A DNA stretch of 52,510 bases from Curtobacterium luteum (GCF_014646995.1 NZ_BMOI01000019.1:1-52510), one strand, 5' to 3'; shown: positions 31,784-40,584, counted from the stretch's first letter. Program-made: numbers and translations. The notes: generated by a model not told the origin, from the sequence alone.

Positions 31784-33052
31784 TCAGCGCACGCCGCGGA
31801 TGCGGGAGACGGAGGCGATGCCGAGCAGGCCGACCACCGCTCCGGTGATGAAGAAGCCGCTGTAGCCGCCGGTCAGGGCGATCACACCGGGGGCGGCCGC
31901 GGGGACGATCGACTGCGGGAGCGCCTGGGCGATGTTCACGACACCGAGGTCCTTCGCGTTGTCCTCGTCGCTGGGCAGGACGTCGGTGATCAGCGCGAGG
32001 TCGACCGCGTAGAAGACGCCCATGCCGGCGCCCATCACGAACTCGCCGACGAGCACCGTCGACAGCGACGGCGCCAGTGCGATGAGCACCAGGCCGACGA
32101 CCCCGACGACGCCGGCGACCGCGACGAAGAGCTTCCGCCGTCCGAGCCGGTCGGAAAGCCACCCGGCGACGAGCGAGGTGAGGACGATGCCGACGACGTT
32201 CCAGAGCGTGCCCTGGAAGACCGCGTTGGCGAGGTTCGCCTCGTTCACCCCGATGTCGTCGCGCAGGAAGTACGTCAGGTACGAGACCGCCGTGTACTGG
32301 GCCGCGACCATCATGAAGCGGGTGAGCCAGGCCCAACCGAGGTCGGGGTGCTTGACCGGGTTGAACACGAACGAGCCGAAGAGCTGGCCCACGCCGAGCT
32401 TCGACGTCGGCCGGTCCACGAGCACGCGGTCCCGGAAGAGCACGGCGTAGAGGACGACCACGGCGGATCCGATCGCCCCGGGGACGATCATCTGCGTGGC
32501 GGACGTCGAGAAGAGCTGCACGAGAAACGTCCCGCCGACCAGCGCGAGGTTCTGCGCCAGTCCGAGGAGCGCGGCGACGCGACCGCGCTGCGAGCGCGTG
32601 ACGTGGTCCGGCATGACCGCGGTGAGCGCCGCGATCGTGGCGTTGTACGCGACCTGCGCGACGCCCCAGGCGACGACGAGCACGACGACGGAGGACGTCG
32701 TGGCGACGACGACGAGGGCTGCGAAGCCGAGCACCGTGCCACCGATGATCCACGGACGGCGCATGCCGAGCCTCCCGGCAGTCCGGTCGCTGAAGCGACC
32801 CGCCAGCGGGTTGGCGACCATCGCGGCGAACGCGCCGATGCCGAGGGCGGTGCCGAGCACGCCCGCCTGGTCCTGCGGCGCGATCTCGGCGACCTTGAGC
32901 GCCATCGCGACCAGCACGGGCGGCAGGAGGGCGATGAACAGGCCGAACATCGCGATCGGCATGCCGAGCGTGTACATCAGCGGGTTGCCGCGACCGTGCG
33001 TGGGGGCGACTGCGGTCGGGGTGTCGGCCATGGTCAGGGCGTCGTTGGCCAC
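31784..33052 (-). CDS. MFS transporter, probable glycoside importer
   Basis: A 422-aa 12-helix major facilitator. Motif A-like loops are ANPLAGRFSDRTAGRLGMRRPWI and SLVAGWLSDRLGRRKLFV in the two halves; the sequence 'G-x-RRPWI' is typical of glycoside/sugar-cation symporter-like or sucrose-transporter-like members. The GTG at 33052 has AGAAGGA 4-5 nt upstream. It precedes the GH3 gene by 32 bp on the same strand and is divergent from a TetR regulator, so transporter, hydrolase and regulator form a catabolic unit: import a beta-glycoside, split it inside. The substrate is inferred from this context only. Confidence 0.88.
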   Translation of the reverse strand: MANDALTMADTPTAVAPTHGRGNPLMYTLGMPIAMFGLFIALLPPVLVAMALKVAEIAPQDQAGVLGTALGIGAFAAMVANPLAGRFSDRTAGRLGMRRPWIIGGTVLGFAALVVVATTSSVVVLVVAWGVAQVAYNATIAALTAVMPDHVTRSQRGRVAALLGLAQNLALVGGTFLVQLFSTSATQMIVPGAIGSAVVVLYAVLFRDRVLVDRPTSKLGVGQLFGSFVFNPVKHPDLGWAWLTRFMMVAAQYTAVSYLTYFLRDDIGVNEANLANAVFQGTLWNVVGIVLTSLVAGWLSDRLGRRKLFVAVAGVVGVVGLVLIALAPSLSTVLVGEFVMGAGMGVFYAVDLALITDVLPSDEDNAKDLGVVNIAQALPQSIVPAAAPGVIALTGGYSGFFITGAVVGLLGIASVSRIRGVR

Positions 33053-33130
33053 TGGGTCCTTCTTCCGGGTACGCCACCGTCGTCGGTGACTCGCACGCCT
33101 TCCTCGGCGGCTGCGCCCACGGTAGCACGC

Positions 33131-33153
33131 AAAACCTACTTGTAGTTGGTTTT
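33131..33153. promoter_or_regulatory. Palindromic operator between MFS and tetR
   Basis: AAAACC-t-ACT (33131-33140) mirrored by AGT-t-GGTTTT (33144-33153) around a 3-nt centre: a 23-bp near-perfect palindrome, strikingly AT-rich for this genome. It lies in the 132-bp divergent gap, 32 bp before the tetR start, and is the obvious binding site for the TetR protein. Confidence 0.8.
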
Positions 33154-33184
33154 ACCGGTCCCCACCGAGCGGTATGGTCACCGC

Positions 33185-33781
33185 ATGGCACGACGGGGTT
33201 CGTACGCAAAGGGCATCGCGAAGCGTGAGGAGATCCTCTCGATCGCGCTCGACCTCGTCGCCGTGAACGGCTTCCGCCGGACGAGCATCAAGGACATCGC
33301 CGACGCCGTGGGGCTCACCCAGGCCGGGCTGCTGCACTACTTCGACTCGAAGGACGAGCTCTGGGTCGAGGTCCTCAAGCGCCGCGACGAGATCGACGAC
33401 GCCCACGACTGGCACGCCTCGGACCCGGCCGCGCTCCTCGCCGCCGTGGTCCGCCACAACGCCGAGGTCCCCGGGCTCGTCCAGATGTTCGTCAACCTGT
33501 CCGCCGCTGCAGCCACCGACCCGGAGCACGCGGCACACGCCTACTTCCAGCAGCGGTACGAGACGGGCCGGACCACGATGGCCCGACAGCTGCGCGAGAT
33601 GCAGGGAGACGGTCGGCTCCGCCCGGACGTCGACGCCGAGGCGCTCGCCAGCGTGATGCTCGCGGTGTCCGACGGCATGCAGATCCAGTGGCTCTACGAC
33701 CCGACGCGGGACATGGCCGAGCACGTCGAGCTCGTCGCGGCGCTGGCGATCACGCAGGCCGCGACGAAGGTCAGCGGCTGA
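33185..33781 (+). CDS. TetR/AcrR family regulator
   Basis: A 198-aa repressor. The N-terminal helix-turn-helix is clear: AKREEILSIALDLVAVNGFRRTSIKDIADAVGLTQAGLLHYFDSKDELWVEVL (about residues 12-65). The remaining helical domain binds ligand (SAAAATDPEHAAHAYFQQRYE). ATG at 33185. It is divergent from the MFS-GH3 pair and probably represses both that operon and itself through the palindrome at 33131-33153, released by a glycoside or its product. Its 3' end overlaps the convergent acyl-CoA synthetase gene by 11 bp. Confidence 0.93.
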   Translation: MARRGSYAKGIAKREEILSIALDLVAVNGFRRTSIKDIADAVGLTQAGLLHYFDSKDELWVEVLKRRDEIDDAHDWHASDPAALLAAVVRHNAEVPGLVQMFVNLSAAAATDPEHAAHAYFQQRYETGRTTMARQLREMQGDGRLRPDVDAEALASVMLAVSDGMQIQWLYDPTRDMAEHVELVAALAITQAATKVSG

Positions 33782-35489
33782 CCGACCGGAGCTCCGGGAA
33801 CCGGTCCTCGCGCCACTCCCCCTCGGCCGGCGCCCCGCTCGCGGCCGCGCGTTCCTCGCGCTCCCGCAGTTCGACGCGGCGGATCTTGCCCGAGATGGTC
33901 TTCGGCAGCTCCGCGAACTCGACGCGGCGGACCCTGGCGTAGGCGGGCAGCACGGCTCGGGCGTGCTGCAGGACCTGCAGGGCGGTGTCGGCGTCGGGCT
34001 CCCAGCCTGCGGCGAGCGTGACGTACGCCTTGACGATGTTGAGCCGGGCCGCGTCCGGGGCCGGGACGACCGCGCTCTCGGCGACGGCCGGGTGCTGCAG
34101 CAGGGCGCTCTCGACCTCGAACGGCGAGACCTTGTAGTCCGAGGACTTGAACACGTCGTCGGTGCGGCCGATGAACGTGAGCTGCCCGTCGGCGTCACGC
34201 GCAGCGATGTCCCCGGTGTGGAAGAACCCGTCGCGCATCGCGTCGTCGGTGCGGGCGGGGTCGCCGAGGTAGCCCGACATGAGGTTCACCGGCCGCTCCG
34301 CGAGGTCGAGGCAGATCTCGCCCTCGTCGGCCTCCGTGCCGGTGAGCGGGTCGAGGAGGACGACCTCGACGCCCGGCAGCGGGGTGCCCATCGCGCCGGG
34401 GGTCACCGGGGCGCCGGGCGGGTTGCCGATGATCGCCGTCGTCTCGGTCTGGCCGTAGCCGTCGCGGATCGTGAGGCCCCACGCGTCGGACACCCGCGCG
34501 ATCACCTCGGGGTTGAGCGGCTCGCCCGCGGAGACGACCTCGCGGAGTGCCCGGGGCCGTGCTCCGAGGTCGCCCTGCAGCAGCATCCGCCAGGCGGTCG
34601 GCGGGGCACAGAACGAGGTGACGCCGTGCTCGTCGAGCGCGGCGAGCAGCGCCACCGGGTCGAAGCGCGGGGTGTCGTGGACGAAGACGGTCGCCTCGGC
34701 GATGAACGGCGCGAAGAAGCAGCTCCACGCGTGCTTGCCCCATCCCGGCGAGCTGATCGCCAGGTGCACGTCGCCCGGCCGGACCCCGATCCAGTGCATC
34801 GTGCTGAGGTGGCCGACCGGGTACGAGGTCTGCGAGTGCACGACCATCTTCGGCTTCGACGTGGTCCCCGACGTGAAGTACACCAGGCACGGGTCGGTCG
34901 ACCGCGTACGGACGACGGGTCGTACCTCGTCCGCCGGGGCGGGCTCGCCGAGGTCGGTCGGGTAGGTCGTCCAGCCGTCGACCGCCCCGCCGACGACGAT
35001 GCGCGAGAACCCGCCGTGCACGTCGTCGAACTTCGTGGTCTCGGTGGCGTTCGTGACGACGTGCGCCACCGCACCGCGGTCGACGCGGTCCTGCAGGTCG
35101 GCGGTGTCGAGCATGGTCGTCGTCGGGAGGATCACCGCGCCGACCTTCATGACCGCGAGCATCGTCTCCCAGATCTCGAGCTGGTTGCCGAGCATGAGCA
35201 GCACGTGGTCGCCCTTGCGCACGCCGTGCGCGTGCAGGAACGCCGCGAGGCGGTCCGACCGGGCCGCGAGCTCGGCGTAGCTGAAACGCCGGTCACGGTC
35301 CGCGTCCACGAGGTGGAGCGCGGTGCGGTCGTTGTCGTGCGCGATGACGTCGAACCAGTCGTCGGCCCAGTTGAACGTCTCGCCGACGTCGGGCCAGGTG
35401 AACCCGGCGCGGGCGTCCGCGGCGGAGGGCGCGTCGAGGAGCTGGTCGCGGGCGGCACGGAAGGCGGCGGTCACGTCGGGGGAGGACAC
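33771..35489 (-). CDS. Acyl-CoA synthetase (AMP-forming)
   Basis: A 572-aa adenylate-forming enzyme of the acetyl/medium-chain acyl-CoA synthetase type; it activates a carboxylic acid with ATP and joins it to CoA. Core motifs: the phosphate loop VYFTSGTTSKPKMV, the A5 motif DGYGQTETTAIIG, A7/A8 motifs GFFHTGDIAARD and GRTDDVFKSSDYKVSPFEVE, and the C-terminal catalytic Lys in LPKTISGKIRR. N-terminal FTWPDVGETFNWADDWFDVIA matches the medium-chain subfamily opening. I use the GTG at 35489 (VSSPDVTAAFRAARDQL); a GTG at 35510 is possible. Neither has a good ribosome site, so a leaderless mRNA is plausible. Divergent from the epimerase gene. Confidence 0.9.
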   Translation of the reverse strand: MSSPDVTAAFRAARDQLLDAPSAADARAGFTWPDVGETFNWADDWFDVIAHDNDRTALHLVDADRDRRFSYAELAARSDRLAAFLHAHGVRKGDHVLLMLGNQLEIWETMLAVMKVGAVILPTTTMLDTADLQDRVDRGAVAHVVTNATETTKFDDVHGGFSRIVVGGAVDGWTTYPTDLGEPAPADEVRPVVRTRSTDPCLVYFTSGTTSKPKMVVHSQTSYPVGHLSTMHWIGVRPGDVHLAISSPGWGKHAWSCFFAPFIAEATVFVHDTPRFDPVALLAALDEHGVTSFCAPPTAWRMLLQGDLGARPRALREVVSAGEPLNPEVIARVSDAWGLTIRDGYGQTETTAIIGNPPGAPVTPGAMGTPLPGVEVVLLDPLTGTEADEGEICLDLAERPVNLMSGYLGDPARTDDAMRDGFFHTGDIAARDADGQLTFIGRTDDVFKSSDYKVSPFEVESALLQHPAVAESAVVPAPDAARLNIVKAYVTLAAGWEPDADTALQVLQHARAVLPAYARVRRVEFAELPKTISGKIRRVELREREERAAASGAPAEGEWREDRFPELRSVSR

Positions 35490-35668
35490 CAGATGATCAT
35501 GCCCGATCACGCTGCGCCGTCGTTGACCGAGCGGGTGCGGCACGCTCACGCGCACCGGCCGGGAGGCCCGTGGAGCGTCCGGCGGACAGGTACCGTCCGT
35601 GCCTGGTTGCGTCCACCCCTCGGCGGGCAGGATGGTCCGGTACGAACACTCGACGAAGAGGAGACGCG

Positions 35669-36532
35669 ATGACACGCGTGGTGGTCACCGGAGGCAGCGG
35701 GAAGCTCGGACGGGCCGTGGTCCGGCACCTGGACGAGCACGGGTACGACGTGGTGCTGGTCGACCGGGTCCCGTCCCCGGACAAGCCCGAGCGGGTGCCG
35801 TTCATCCGCACCGACCTCACCGACCACGGACAGGTCCTGAACGTGCTGCTCGGCGTGGACGACCGGTACGACCACGTCGACGCCGTGGTGCACCTCGCCG
35901 CGGTCCCCGCACCCGGCCAGGTGCCGGACGTGGCGCTCATCACGAACAACGTCACGTCGTCGATCAACGTCTTCCACGCCGCTCGTCAGGCGCGCATCAA
36001 GAACGTGGTGTGGGCGTCGAGCGAGACCCTGCTCGGCATCCCGATGGGCGAGCACCACCCGCCGTACCTGCCGGTCGACGAGGAGTTCCCGGTCCGCCCG
36101 CAGTCCTCGTACTCGCTCGGCAAGGCCGTCGAGGAGGAGATGGCCCGCCACTTCACCCGGTGGGACCCGGAGCTCAAGATGATCGGCCTGCGGTTCTCGA
36201 ACGTGATGGACGAGACCGACTACCCGTCGTTCCCGTGGGACGCCACCCCGGAAGCGAAGACCTTCAACCTGTGGTCGTACATCGACTCGCGGGACGGCGC
36301 CCAGGCGGTCCGCCGTGCGCTCGAGGCCGACCTGACCGGGTTCGAGGCGTTCGTCATCGCGAACACCGACACCGTGATGGACACCCCGACCATCGAGCTC
36401 GTCGAGCGGTTCGTCCCGGACATCGAGCGCCGGAGCGACATCGACGGCGTCAGCTCGCTGCTGTCGAGCGAGAAGGCCCGCGAGCTGCTCGGCTTCGTGC
36501 CCGAGCACAGCTGGCGCGACCACCGCGCCTGA
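35669..36532 (+). CDS. NAD(P)-dependent epimerase/dehydratase (extended SDR)
   Basis: A 287-aa Rossmann-fold protein. The NAD-binding loop is TGGSGKLGRAV at residues 7-17, the adenine-side Asp is in VVLVDRVPSPD, and the catalytic Tyr-x-x-x-Lys occurs as SYSLGKAVEEEMAR with Ser in VVWASSETLLG. Such proteins act on nucleotide sugars or related substrates; the specific one is unknown. The ATG at 35669 has GAGGAG 5-6 nt upstream. A perfect 8-bp hairpin at 36542-36565 lies just after the stop and before the convergent methyltransferase gene. Confidence 0.9.
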   Translation: MTRVVVTGGSGKLGRAVVRHLDEHGYDVVLVDRVPSPDKPERVPFIRTDLTDHGQVLNVLLGVDDRYDHVDAVVHLAAVPAPGQVPDVALITNNVTSSINVFHAARQARIKNVVWASSETLLGIPMGEHHPPYLPVDEEFPVRPQSSYSLGKAVEEEMARHFTRWDPELKMIGLRFSNVMDETDYPSFPWDATPEAKTFNLWSYIDSRDGAQAVRRALEADLTGFEAFVIANTDTVMDTPTIELVERFVPDIERRSDIDGVSSLLSSEKARELLGFVPEHSWRDHRA

Positions 36533-36541
36533 GCCGCCGGC

Positions 36542-36565
36542 CGCCCGGCTCGGACACGCCGGGCG
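36542..36565. terminator. Hairpin between convergent genes
   Basis: CGCCCGGC (36542-36549) and its complement (36558-36565) with an 8-nt loop, 9 bp after the epimerase stop. A second GC-rich dyad follows to about 36600. Suitable as a bidirectional terminator. Confidence 0.55.
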
Positions 36566-36603
36566 GGTCCCGACGATCGGCCGGGCCCCGGCGGCCAGCC
36601 GGG

Positions 36604-38298
36604 TCAGGCCGGCAGCAGCAGCCCGTCGAGGACGAGGTCCCGCGCCCGCGGCAGCAGGTCCGCCGTGAGCGCGGCCTCGTCGACGCCGGTGATCTGGGCG
36701 ATCGCGCCGACGATGGCCGCGACCGAGAGTTCGCCGTCGCACGCCCCGACGAACGCGGCGAGCGCCGTGTCCGCGTCGACCCGACGGCCGAACCCACCAC
36801 CCTGCACGAGGGTCATCACGGTCGGGTCGTCGTTGCCGGGCCAGTAGGCGCGCTCCTCGGTCACGTCGCCCGCGACCCGGAGGTGCGCCGCGGCGAGCGC
36901 GGCGTCGTCGTGCACGGCGAGCCAGGCGGCCGCGTCGAGGGCGCGCGCCACGGTGGCGCCGAGTCCGGCGGGGTTGGACCCGAGCGTCTCGGGGACGCGT
37001 TCGAAGCGGCGGAGGTGGGGCGTGCCTCCCGGCACGTCGGTGTCGTGCGGAGCACGGCGCACCACGACGTAGCCGAAGCCGACCCCCGTGACCCGACGGT
37101 CCCGGAAGTCGTCGAGCCAGGCGTCGACGAGCTGGTCGAACTCGGCCGTGCCGGGCTTCGTGCCGCCGTCGCGGATCCACGTCTCGGCGTAGGCGGGCGG
37201 GTCCTGACGCTCCCGCTCGACCACCCAGACGTCGAGCTCGGCGTCGGCGAACCACGAACTCACCCGCTCGAGCCCGTCGGACCCCCAGCGGTACTCCCAG
37301 TTGCCGAGCAGCTGCGCCGTGCCGCCGGGCTCGAGGTGCTCCTCGAGCCCGCGGAGCACGGTCTCGACGAGGGTGTCGCCGACCATGCCGCCGTCGCGGT
37401 ACTCGTACGCCGGGACGCCCTCGCGCCGGGGCGTGATGACGAACGGCGGGTTCGACACGATGCGGTCGAAGCGTTCCCCGGCGACGGGCTCGAACAGCGA
37501 GCCGAGTCGGAACTCGATGCCGTCGAGACCGTTCAGCGCGACGTTGAAGCGGGCGATGTCGAACGCTCGGCGGGAGATGTCGGTGGCGACGACCTGGTCG
37601 GCGAACCGGCGGGCGTGCATGGCCTGGATGCCGCACCCGGTGCCGAGGTCGAGCACCCGGCCGACGTGCACGGGCAGCTGCAGGCCGGAGAGCGTGGTCG
37701 TCGCGCCGCCGATGCCGAGGACGTGCTCCTCGCCGAGCGCCGTGCCGAGGGCGAGCTCGCCGAGGTCGGACACGATCCACCAGCTGCCCGCGCCGAGGTC
37801 GTCGACGAACGCGTAGGGGCGGAGGTCGACCGTCGGGTGGACGAGCACGTCCGCGACGTCGAGCGGGAGCCCGGAGTCGTCGGAGCTCGTCGGGTCGAGC
37901 CGCAGGAGTCCCGCGGCGACGACCCGGTCGACACCGGCCGTCGGGAACGCGGCGTCGGCGTGGGCACGCGAGACGGGCAGCCCGAGGACGAAGAGCGTGG
38001 CGAGCGTGGCGAGCGGCGACGACTCGCGCGACGCCAGTGCACGCAGCGCGGCCACCCGCGATCCGCGGTGGAGCGACGCGGCGGCCTCGGCGCCCCAGAG
38101 CGAGTCGAGCCGCTCGACCGTGAAGCCCGCGGCGTCGAGGTCGGCGGCGATCGCGGTCACTCCGGGCTCGGTCGCGATCGTGGGCAGACGGTGGGTCGTA
38201 CGCGGCTGGCGGGGCGACGGACCGACCGGGCTCCCGTGGCTCGTGGGGCTCCCCTGGCTCCCGTGGCTCGCCGGGCTCCCCTGGCTCGCCGGGGTCAC
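36604..38298 (-). CDS. Class I SAM-dependent methyltransferase, N5-glutamine/RNA type
   Basis: A 564-aa protein. The SAM-binding core is central: VGRVLDLGTGCGIQAMHARRFAD (motif I) and, further on, the catalytic RIVSNPPFVITPRR; the N-P-P-F tetrad marks methyltransferases acting on planar amino groups, such as HemK or RNA guanine/adenine enzymes. N-terminal (about 30-190) and C-terminal (about 420-564) extensions look helical and are typical of an actinobacterial subgroup. The first 25 residues are a Ser/Gly/Pro/His low-complexity repeat (SQGSPASHGS-type). The GTG at 38298 overlaps the upstream ArsR-type gene by 4 nt (GTGA), so they are one operon. Confidence 0.85.
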   Translation of the reverse strand: MTPASQGSPASHGSQGSPTSHGSPVGPSPRQPRTTHRLPTIATEPGVTAIAADLDAAGFTVERLDSLWGAEAAASLHRGSRVAALRALASRESSPLATLATLFVLGLPVSRAHADAAFPTAGVDRVVAAGLLRLDPTSSDDSGLPLDVADVLVHPTVDLRPYAFVDDLGAGSWWIVSDLGELALGTALGEEHVLGIGGATTTLSGLQLPVHVGRVLDLGTGCGIQAMHARRFADQVVATDISRRAFDIARFNVALNGLDGIEFRLGSLFEPVAGERFDRIVSNPPFVITPRREGVPAYEYRDGGMVGDTLVETVLRGLEEHLEPGGTAQLLGNWEYRWGSDGLERVSSWFADAELDVWVVERERQDPPAYAETWIRDGGTKPGTAEFDQLVDAWLDDFRDRRVTGVGFGYVVVRRAPHDTDVPGGTPHLRRFERVPETLGSNPAGLGATVARALDAAAWLAVHDDAALAAAHLRVAGDVTEERAYWPGNDDPTVMTLVQGGGFGRRVDADTALAAFVGACDGELSVAAIVGAIAQITGVDEAALTADLLPRARDLVLDGLLLPA

Positions 38299-38660
38299 GG
38301 GGCGACGTCCTCGCGCATGAGGGCGGCGGGGACCTCCCACGCGACCACGAGGCCGAGCAGGCCGGGGAACCGCTCCTGCACGTCCTCGATGCGCGCACGG
38401 CTGGACCGGACCAGACCCTCCTGGTGCTGTTCGAGCAGTCCGGCCTCGCGCAGGACGCGGAAGTGGTGCGTCAGCGTGGACTTCGGCCGGTCGACGCCGA
38501 CCCAGCCGCAGCTCCGCACGCCGCCGGCCGCGTCGACGAGGTACCGGTGGAGGATCGCGAGCCGGATGGGGTCGCTGAGGGCGTCGAGCACGACGGGCAG
38601 GTCCATCTCGGCGACGGTCGGCTGGGGCAGCCGCTCCGGGGCATCGACGTTCGCGGGCAT
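38295..38660 (-). CDS. ArsR-type winged-helix regulator
   Basis: A 121-aa transcription factor. The winged helix is evident: VVLDALSDPIRLAILHRYLVDAAGG, then KSTLTHHFRVLREAGLLEQHQEGLVRSSRARIEDVQERFPG, which is the ArsR/SmtB recognition helix ('S-x-x-T-HHF-x-x-LREAGL') and wing. No obvious metal-binding Cys pair in helix 3 or 5. The divergent gap to the MFS gene holds two identical palindromes (38690 and 38719), the likely operators; it probably represses the exporter and its own operon. The ATG at 38660 lies 30 bp from the first operator with no strong ribosome site. Confidence 0.88.
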   Translation of the reverse strand: MPANVDAPERLPQPTVAEMDLPVVLDALSDPIRLAILHRYLVDAAGGVRSCGWVGVDRPKSTLTHHFRVLREAGLLEQHQEGLVRSSRARIEDVQERFPGLLGLVVAWEVPAALMREDVAP

Positions 38661-38689
38661 GCACGAGACGGTAGCACCGCTCCCCTCCC

Positions 38690-38709
38690 TGTACGACTTG
38701 CATCGTACA
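38690..38709. promoter_or_regulatory. Operator palindrome 1 (ArsR-type)
   Basis: TGTACGA-cttgca-TCGTACA, a perfect 7-bp inverted repeat. Centre-to-centre distance to the second site is about 29 bp, close to three helical turns, so two dimers could bind the same face. Confidence 0.8.
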
Positions 38710-38718
38710 GACGGCTAC

Positions 38719-38738
38719 GGTACGAATGCAGTCGTACA
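38719..38738. promoter_or_regulatory. Operator palindrome 2 (ArsR-type)
   Basis: GGTACGA-atgcag-TCGTACA, matching site 1 in both half-sites except the first base. It lies 23-42 bp before the MFS start, where bound protein would block the plus-strand promoter or transcript. Confidence 0.8.
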
Positions 38739-38760
38739 AGACCTCCTCGGAAGGGTGCTC

Positions 38761-40035
38761 ATGCAGCAGTCAGCTCGCTCGGTCGCCGGGTTCTGGATCC
38801 TGGCCGCGGTGCTCCTCGCCGCGATGGCGTCGTCCTCGGTCCCGTCGCCCATCTACCCCGTCTACGCGGCCGAGTGGCACCTCACGCCGCTCATGCTCAC
38901 CGCGGTGTTCGCGATCTACGTCGCCGGGCTCCTCGTGACCATGCTCGTCGCCGGGCGGCTCTCGGACCACGTCGGCCGGAAGCCGGTGCTGTTCGCCGGC
39001 GGCCTGCTGCTCGTGCTGTCGCTCGGGCTCTTCACCGGCGCCGACGGCCTCGGCGCGCTCGTCCTCGACCGCATCGTGCAGGGCGTCGCGGTCGGCCTGC
39101 TGATCGGCGCGCTCGGTGCCGCGCTCATCGACCACTCGCTCGAGCGCTTCCCCGCGCTCGCGGGCGTCCTCAACGGAGCCGTCCCGCCGTTCGCCCTCGC
39201 GACCGGCGCACTGTCGAGCGGCGCCCTCGTCGAGTGGGGCCCCGCACCCGAGCAGCTCGTCTACGTCGTGTTCGGCGCGCTCCTCCTCGTGCTCGTGGCG
39301 GCGCTCGTCGTCGTCCCCGAGCGGGTGACCCGCCGCCCCGGGGCACTCCGGTCGCTCCGCCCCACGGTGTCCGTGCCGCGGGCGTCGCGCACCCTGTTCC
39401 GGAGCGTGGCCGGCTCGCTCGTCGCCAGCTGGGCGCTCGGCGGCCTCTTCCTGTCCCTCGTGCCGTCGGCGCTCCGCAGCGTGTTCGGCATCGAGGACCA
39501 CTTCGCCGCCGGTGCCCTCATCGCGGTCGTCACCGGCGTCGGCGGGCTCACGGGCCTGGCGATCCAGCGGCTCGACACCCGCCGGAGCCTGCTCCTCGGG
39601 CTCGTCGCGCTCATCATCGGTCCGGTCGTCACCGTGTCGTTCGTCTTCGCGCACTCGCTGCCCGGCCTCGTCGTCGGCAGCGCTATCGCCGGCGTCGGGT
39701 TCGGCGCCGGCTTCCAGGCCCCGCTCCGCATGCTCCTCGCGACCGCCGCCCCGACGCACCGCGCCGGCCTGCTGTCCACCGTCTACATCGTCAGCTACCT
39801 GGCGTTCGGGCTCCCCGCGGTCGTCGCCGGGCTCCTCGAGCCGACGTTCGGGTTCGTGCCCGTGCTCGCCGGGTACGGCGCCTTCATCGTGCTCGCCGCG
39901 GCGGTCGCCCTCGTGCTGCAGCTCGGCTCACGCCGGCGTGCGGCGGTCGAGGAGCAGGCCGCCGAGGTCGTCGAGCGGACCGCCACCGGCTCCGTCCGGA
40001 CGTGCCCGGACCGGGGCGCCGCGACCGCCGACTGA
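38761..40035 (+). CDS. MFS transporter, probable exporter
   Basis: A 424-aa 12-helix major facilitator. The motif-A loop AGRLSDHVGRKPVLFAGG between helices 2 and 3 and the helix-1 sequence ASSSVPSPIYPVYAAEWHL are typical of the drug-proton antiporter branch. The second half starts near residue 210 after the basic loop (RVTRRPGALRSLRP). A polar tail (about 385-424) is cytosolic. The ATG at 38761 has GGAAGGG 6-7 nt upstream. Its promoter region carries two ArsR-type operators shared with the divergent regulator, so export is probably inducible by an unknown compound. Confidence 0.9.
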   Translation: MQQSARSVAGFWILAAVLLAAMASSSVPSPIYPVYAAEWHLTPLMLTAVFAIYVAGLLVTMLVAGRLSDHVGRKPVLFAGGLLLVLSLGLFTGADGLGALVLDRIVQGVAVGLLIGALGAALIDHSLERFPALAGVLNGAVPPFALATGALSSGALVEWGPAPEQLVYVVFGALLLVLVAALVVVPERVTRRPGALRSLRPTVSVPRASRTLFRSVAGSLVASWALGGLFLSLVPSALRSVFGIEDHFAAGALIAVVTGVGGLTGLAIQRLDTRRSLLLGLVALIIGPVVTVSFVFAHSLPGLVVGSAIAGVGFGAGFQAPLRMLLATAAPTHRAGLLSTVYIVSYLAFGLPAVVAGLLEPTFGFVPVLAGYGAFIVLAAAVALVLQLGSRRRAAVEEQAAEVVERTATGSVRTCPDRGAATAD

Positions 40036-40056
40036 GCTCGCTGCCCGTCGGGCCGC

Positions 40057-40515
40057 TCAGTGCCCGGGGCGGGGGTGCTTCGGGGCGCGGGCCTGCATGC
40101 CCATGTTGCGGTGGGCGTCCGCGTGGGCGGCGTCCACGTCGGCCTTGCCCCGGTCGGCCGCCTTGCGGAGCCACCGCGGGCCCCGGGCCTTCGCCCAGTC
40201 CCAGAACCGGTGCAGCCGGGCCCGGAGCCACGTGATGATCCGGTGGAAGAAGTGGAACTCGCTGGCGAGGATCGTCAGGCCGATGAACACCACGAGCCAG
40301 CCGGGCCCGGGCAGCGGCACGAGGATGAGCCCGATGACGACCACGAGTCCGCCCACGGCCCCGACGAGCACCTTGTAGACGAGGTGCACGTGCGGGCGCG
40401 CGTGGATCCACGCGCGGAGGTTGCGGAACCACTGGAAGCGGTGCCGGGCCGTCGCGGGCTCGACGGCGCCGGGCTGCTCGGCAGCGTCGGGTCGCTCGTC
40501 GGGTGTGCGGTCCAT
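40057..40515 (-). CDS. PGPGW (TIGR02611-like) transmembrane protein
   Basis: A 152-aa membrane protein carrying the defining P-G-P-G-W motif (GLILVPLPGPGWLVVFIGLTILASEF, about residues 60-85). Two hydrophobic helices flank it: about 45-66 (VYKVLVGAVGGLVVVIGLILV) and 71-90. N-terminal acidic and C-terminal basic/Ala-rich tails are cytosolic (RWLRKAADRGKADVDAAHADAHRN). The family is widespread in actinobacteria and has no known function. It ends 21 bp from the convergent MFS gene and starts with an ATG at 40515. Confidence 0.88.
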   Translation of the reverse strand: MDRTPDERPDAAEQPGAVEPATARHRFQWFRNLRAWIHARPHVHLVYKVLVGAVGGLVVVIGLILVPLPGPGWLVVFIGLTILASEFHFFHRIITWLRARLHRFWDWAKARGPRWLRKAADRGKADVDAAHADAHRNMGMQARAPKHPRPGH

Positions 40516-40584
40516 GTCGGCACGGTAGGGCCCGCGGCTGGGAAAGTGCGCCGTGGCGGACGGCAGGGACCTGGACGGCGCACC

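Noticed and set aside
35599..40035. A 1,478-codon plus-strand open frame
   Set aside because: It crosses the epimerase, methyltransferase, ArsR and operators in other frames and is Arg/Ala/Gly-biased as high-GC shadows are. Only its last 424 codons, the MFS gene, are real.
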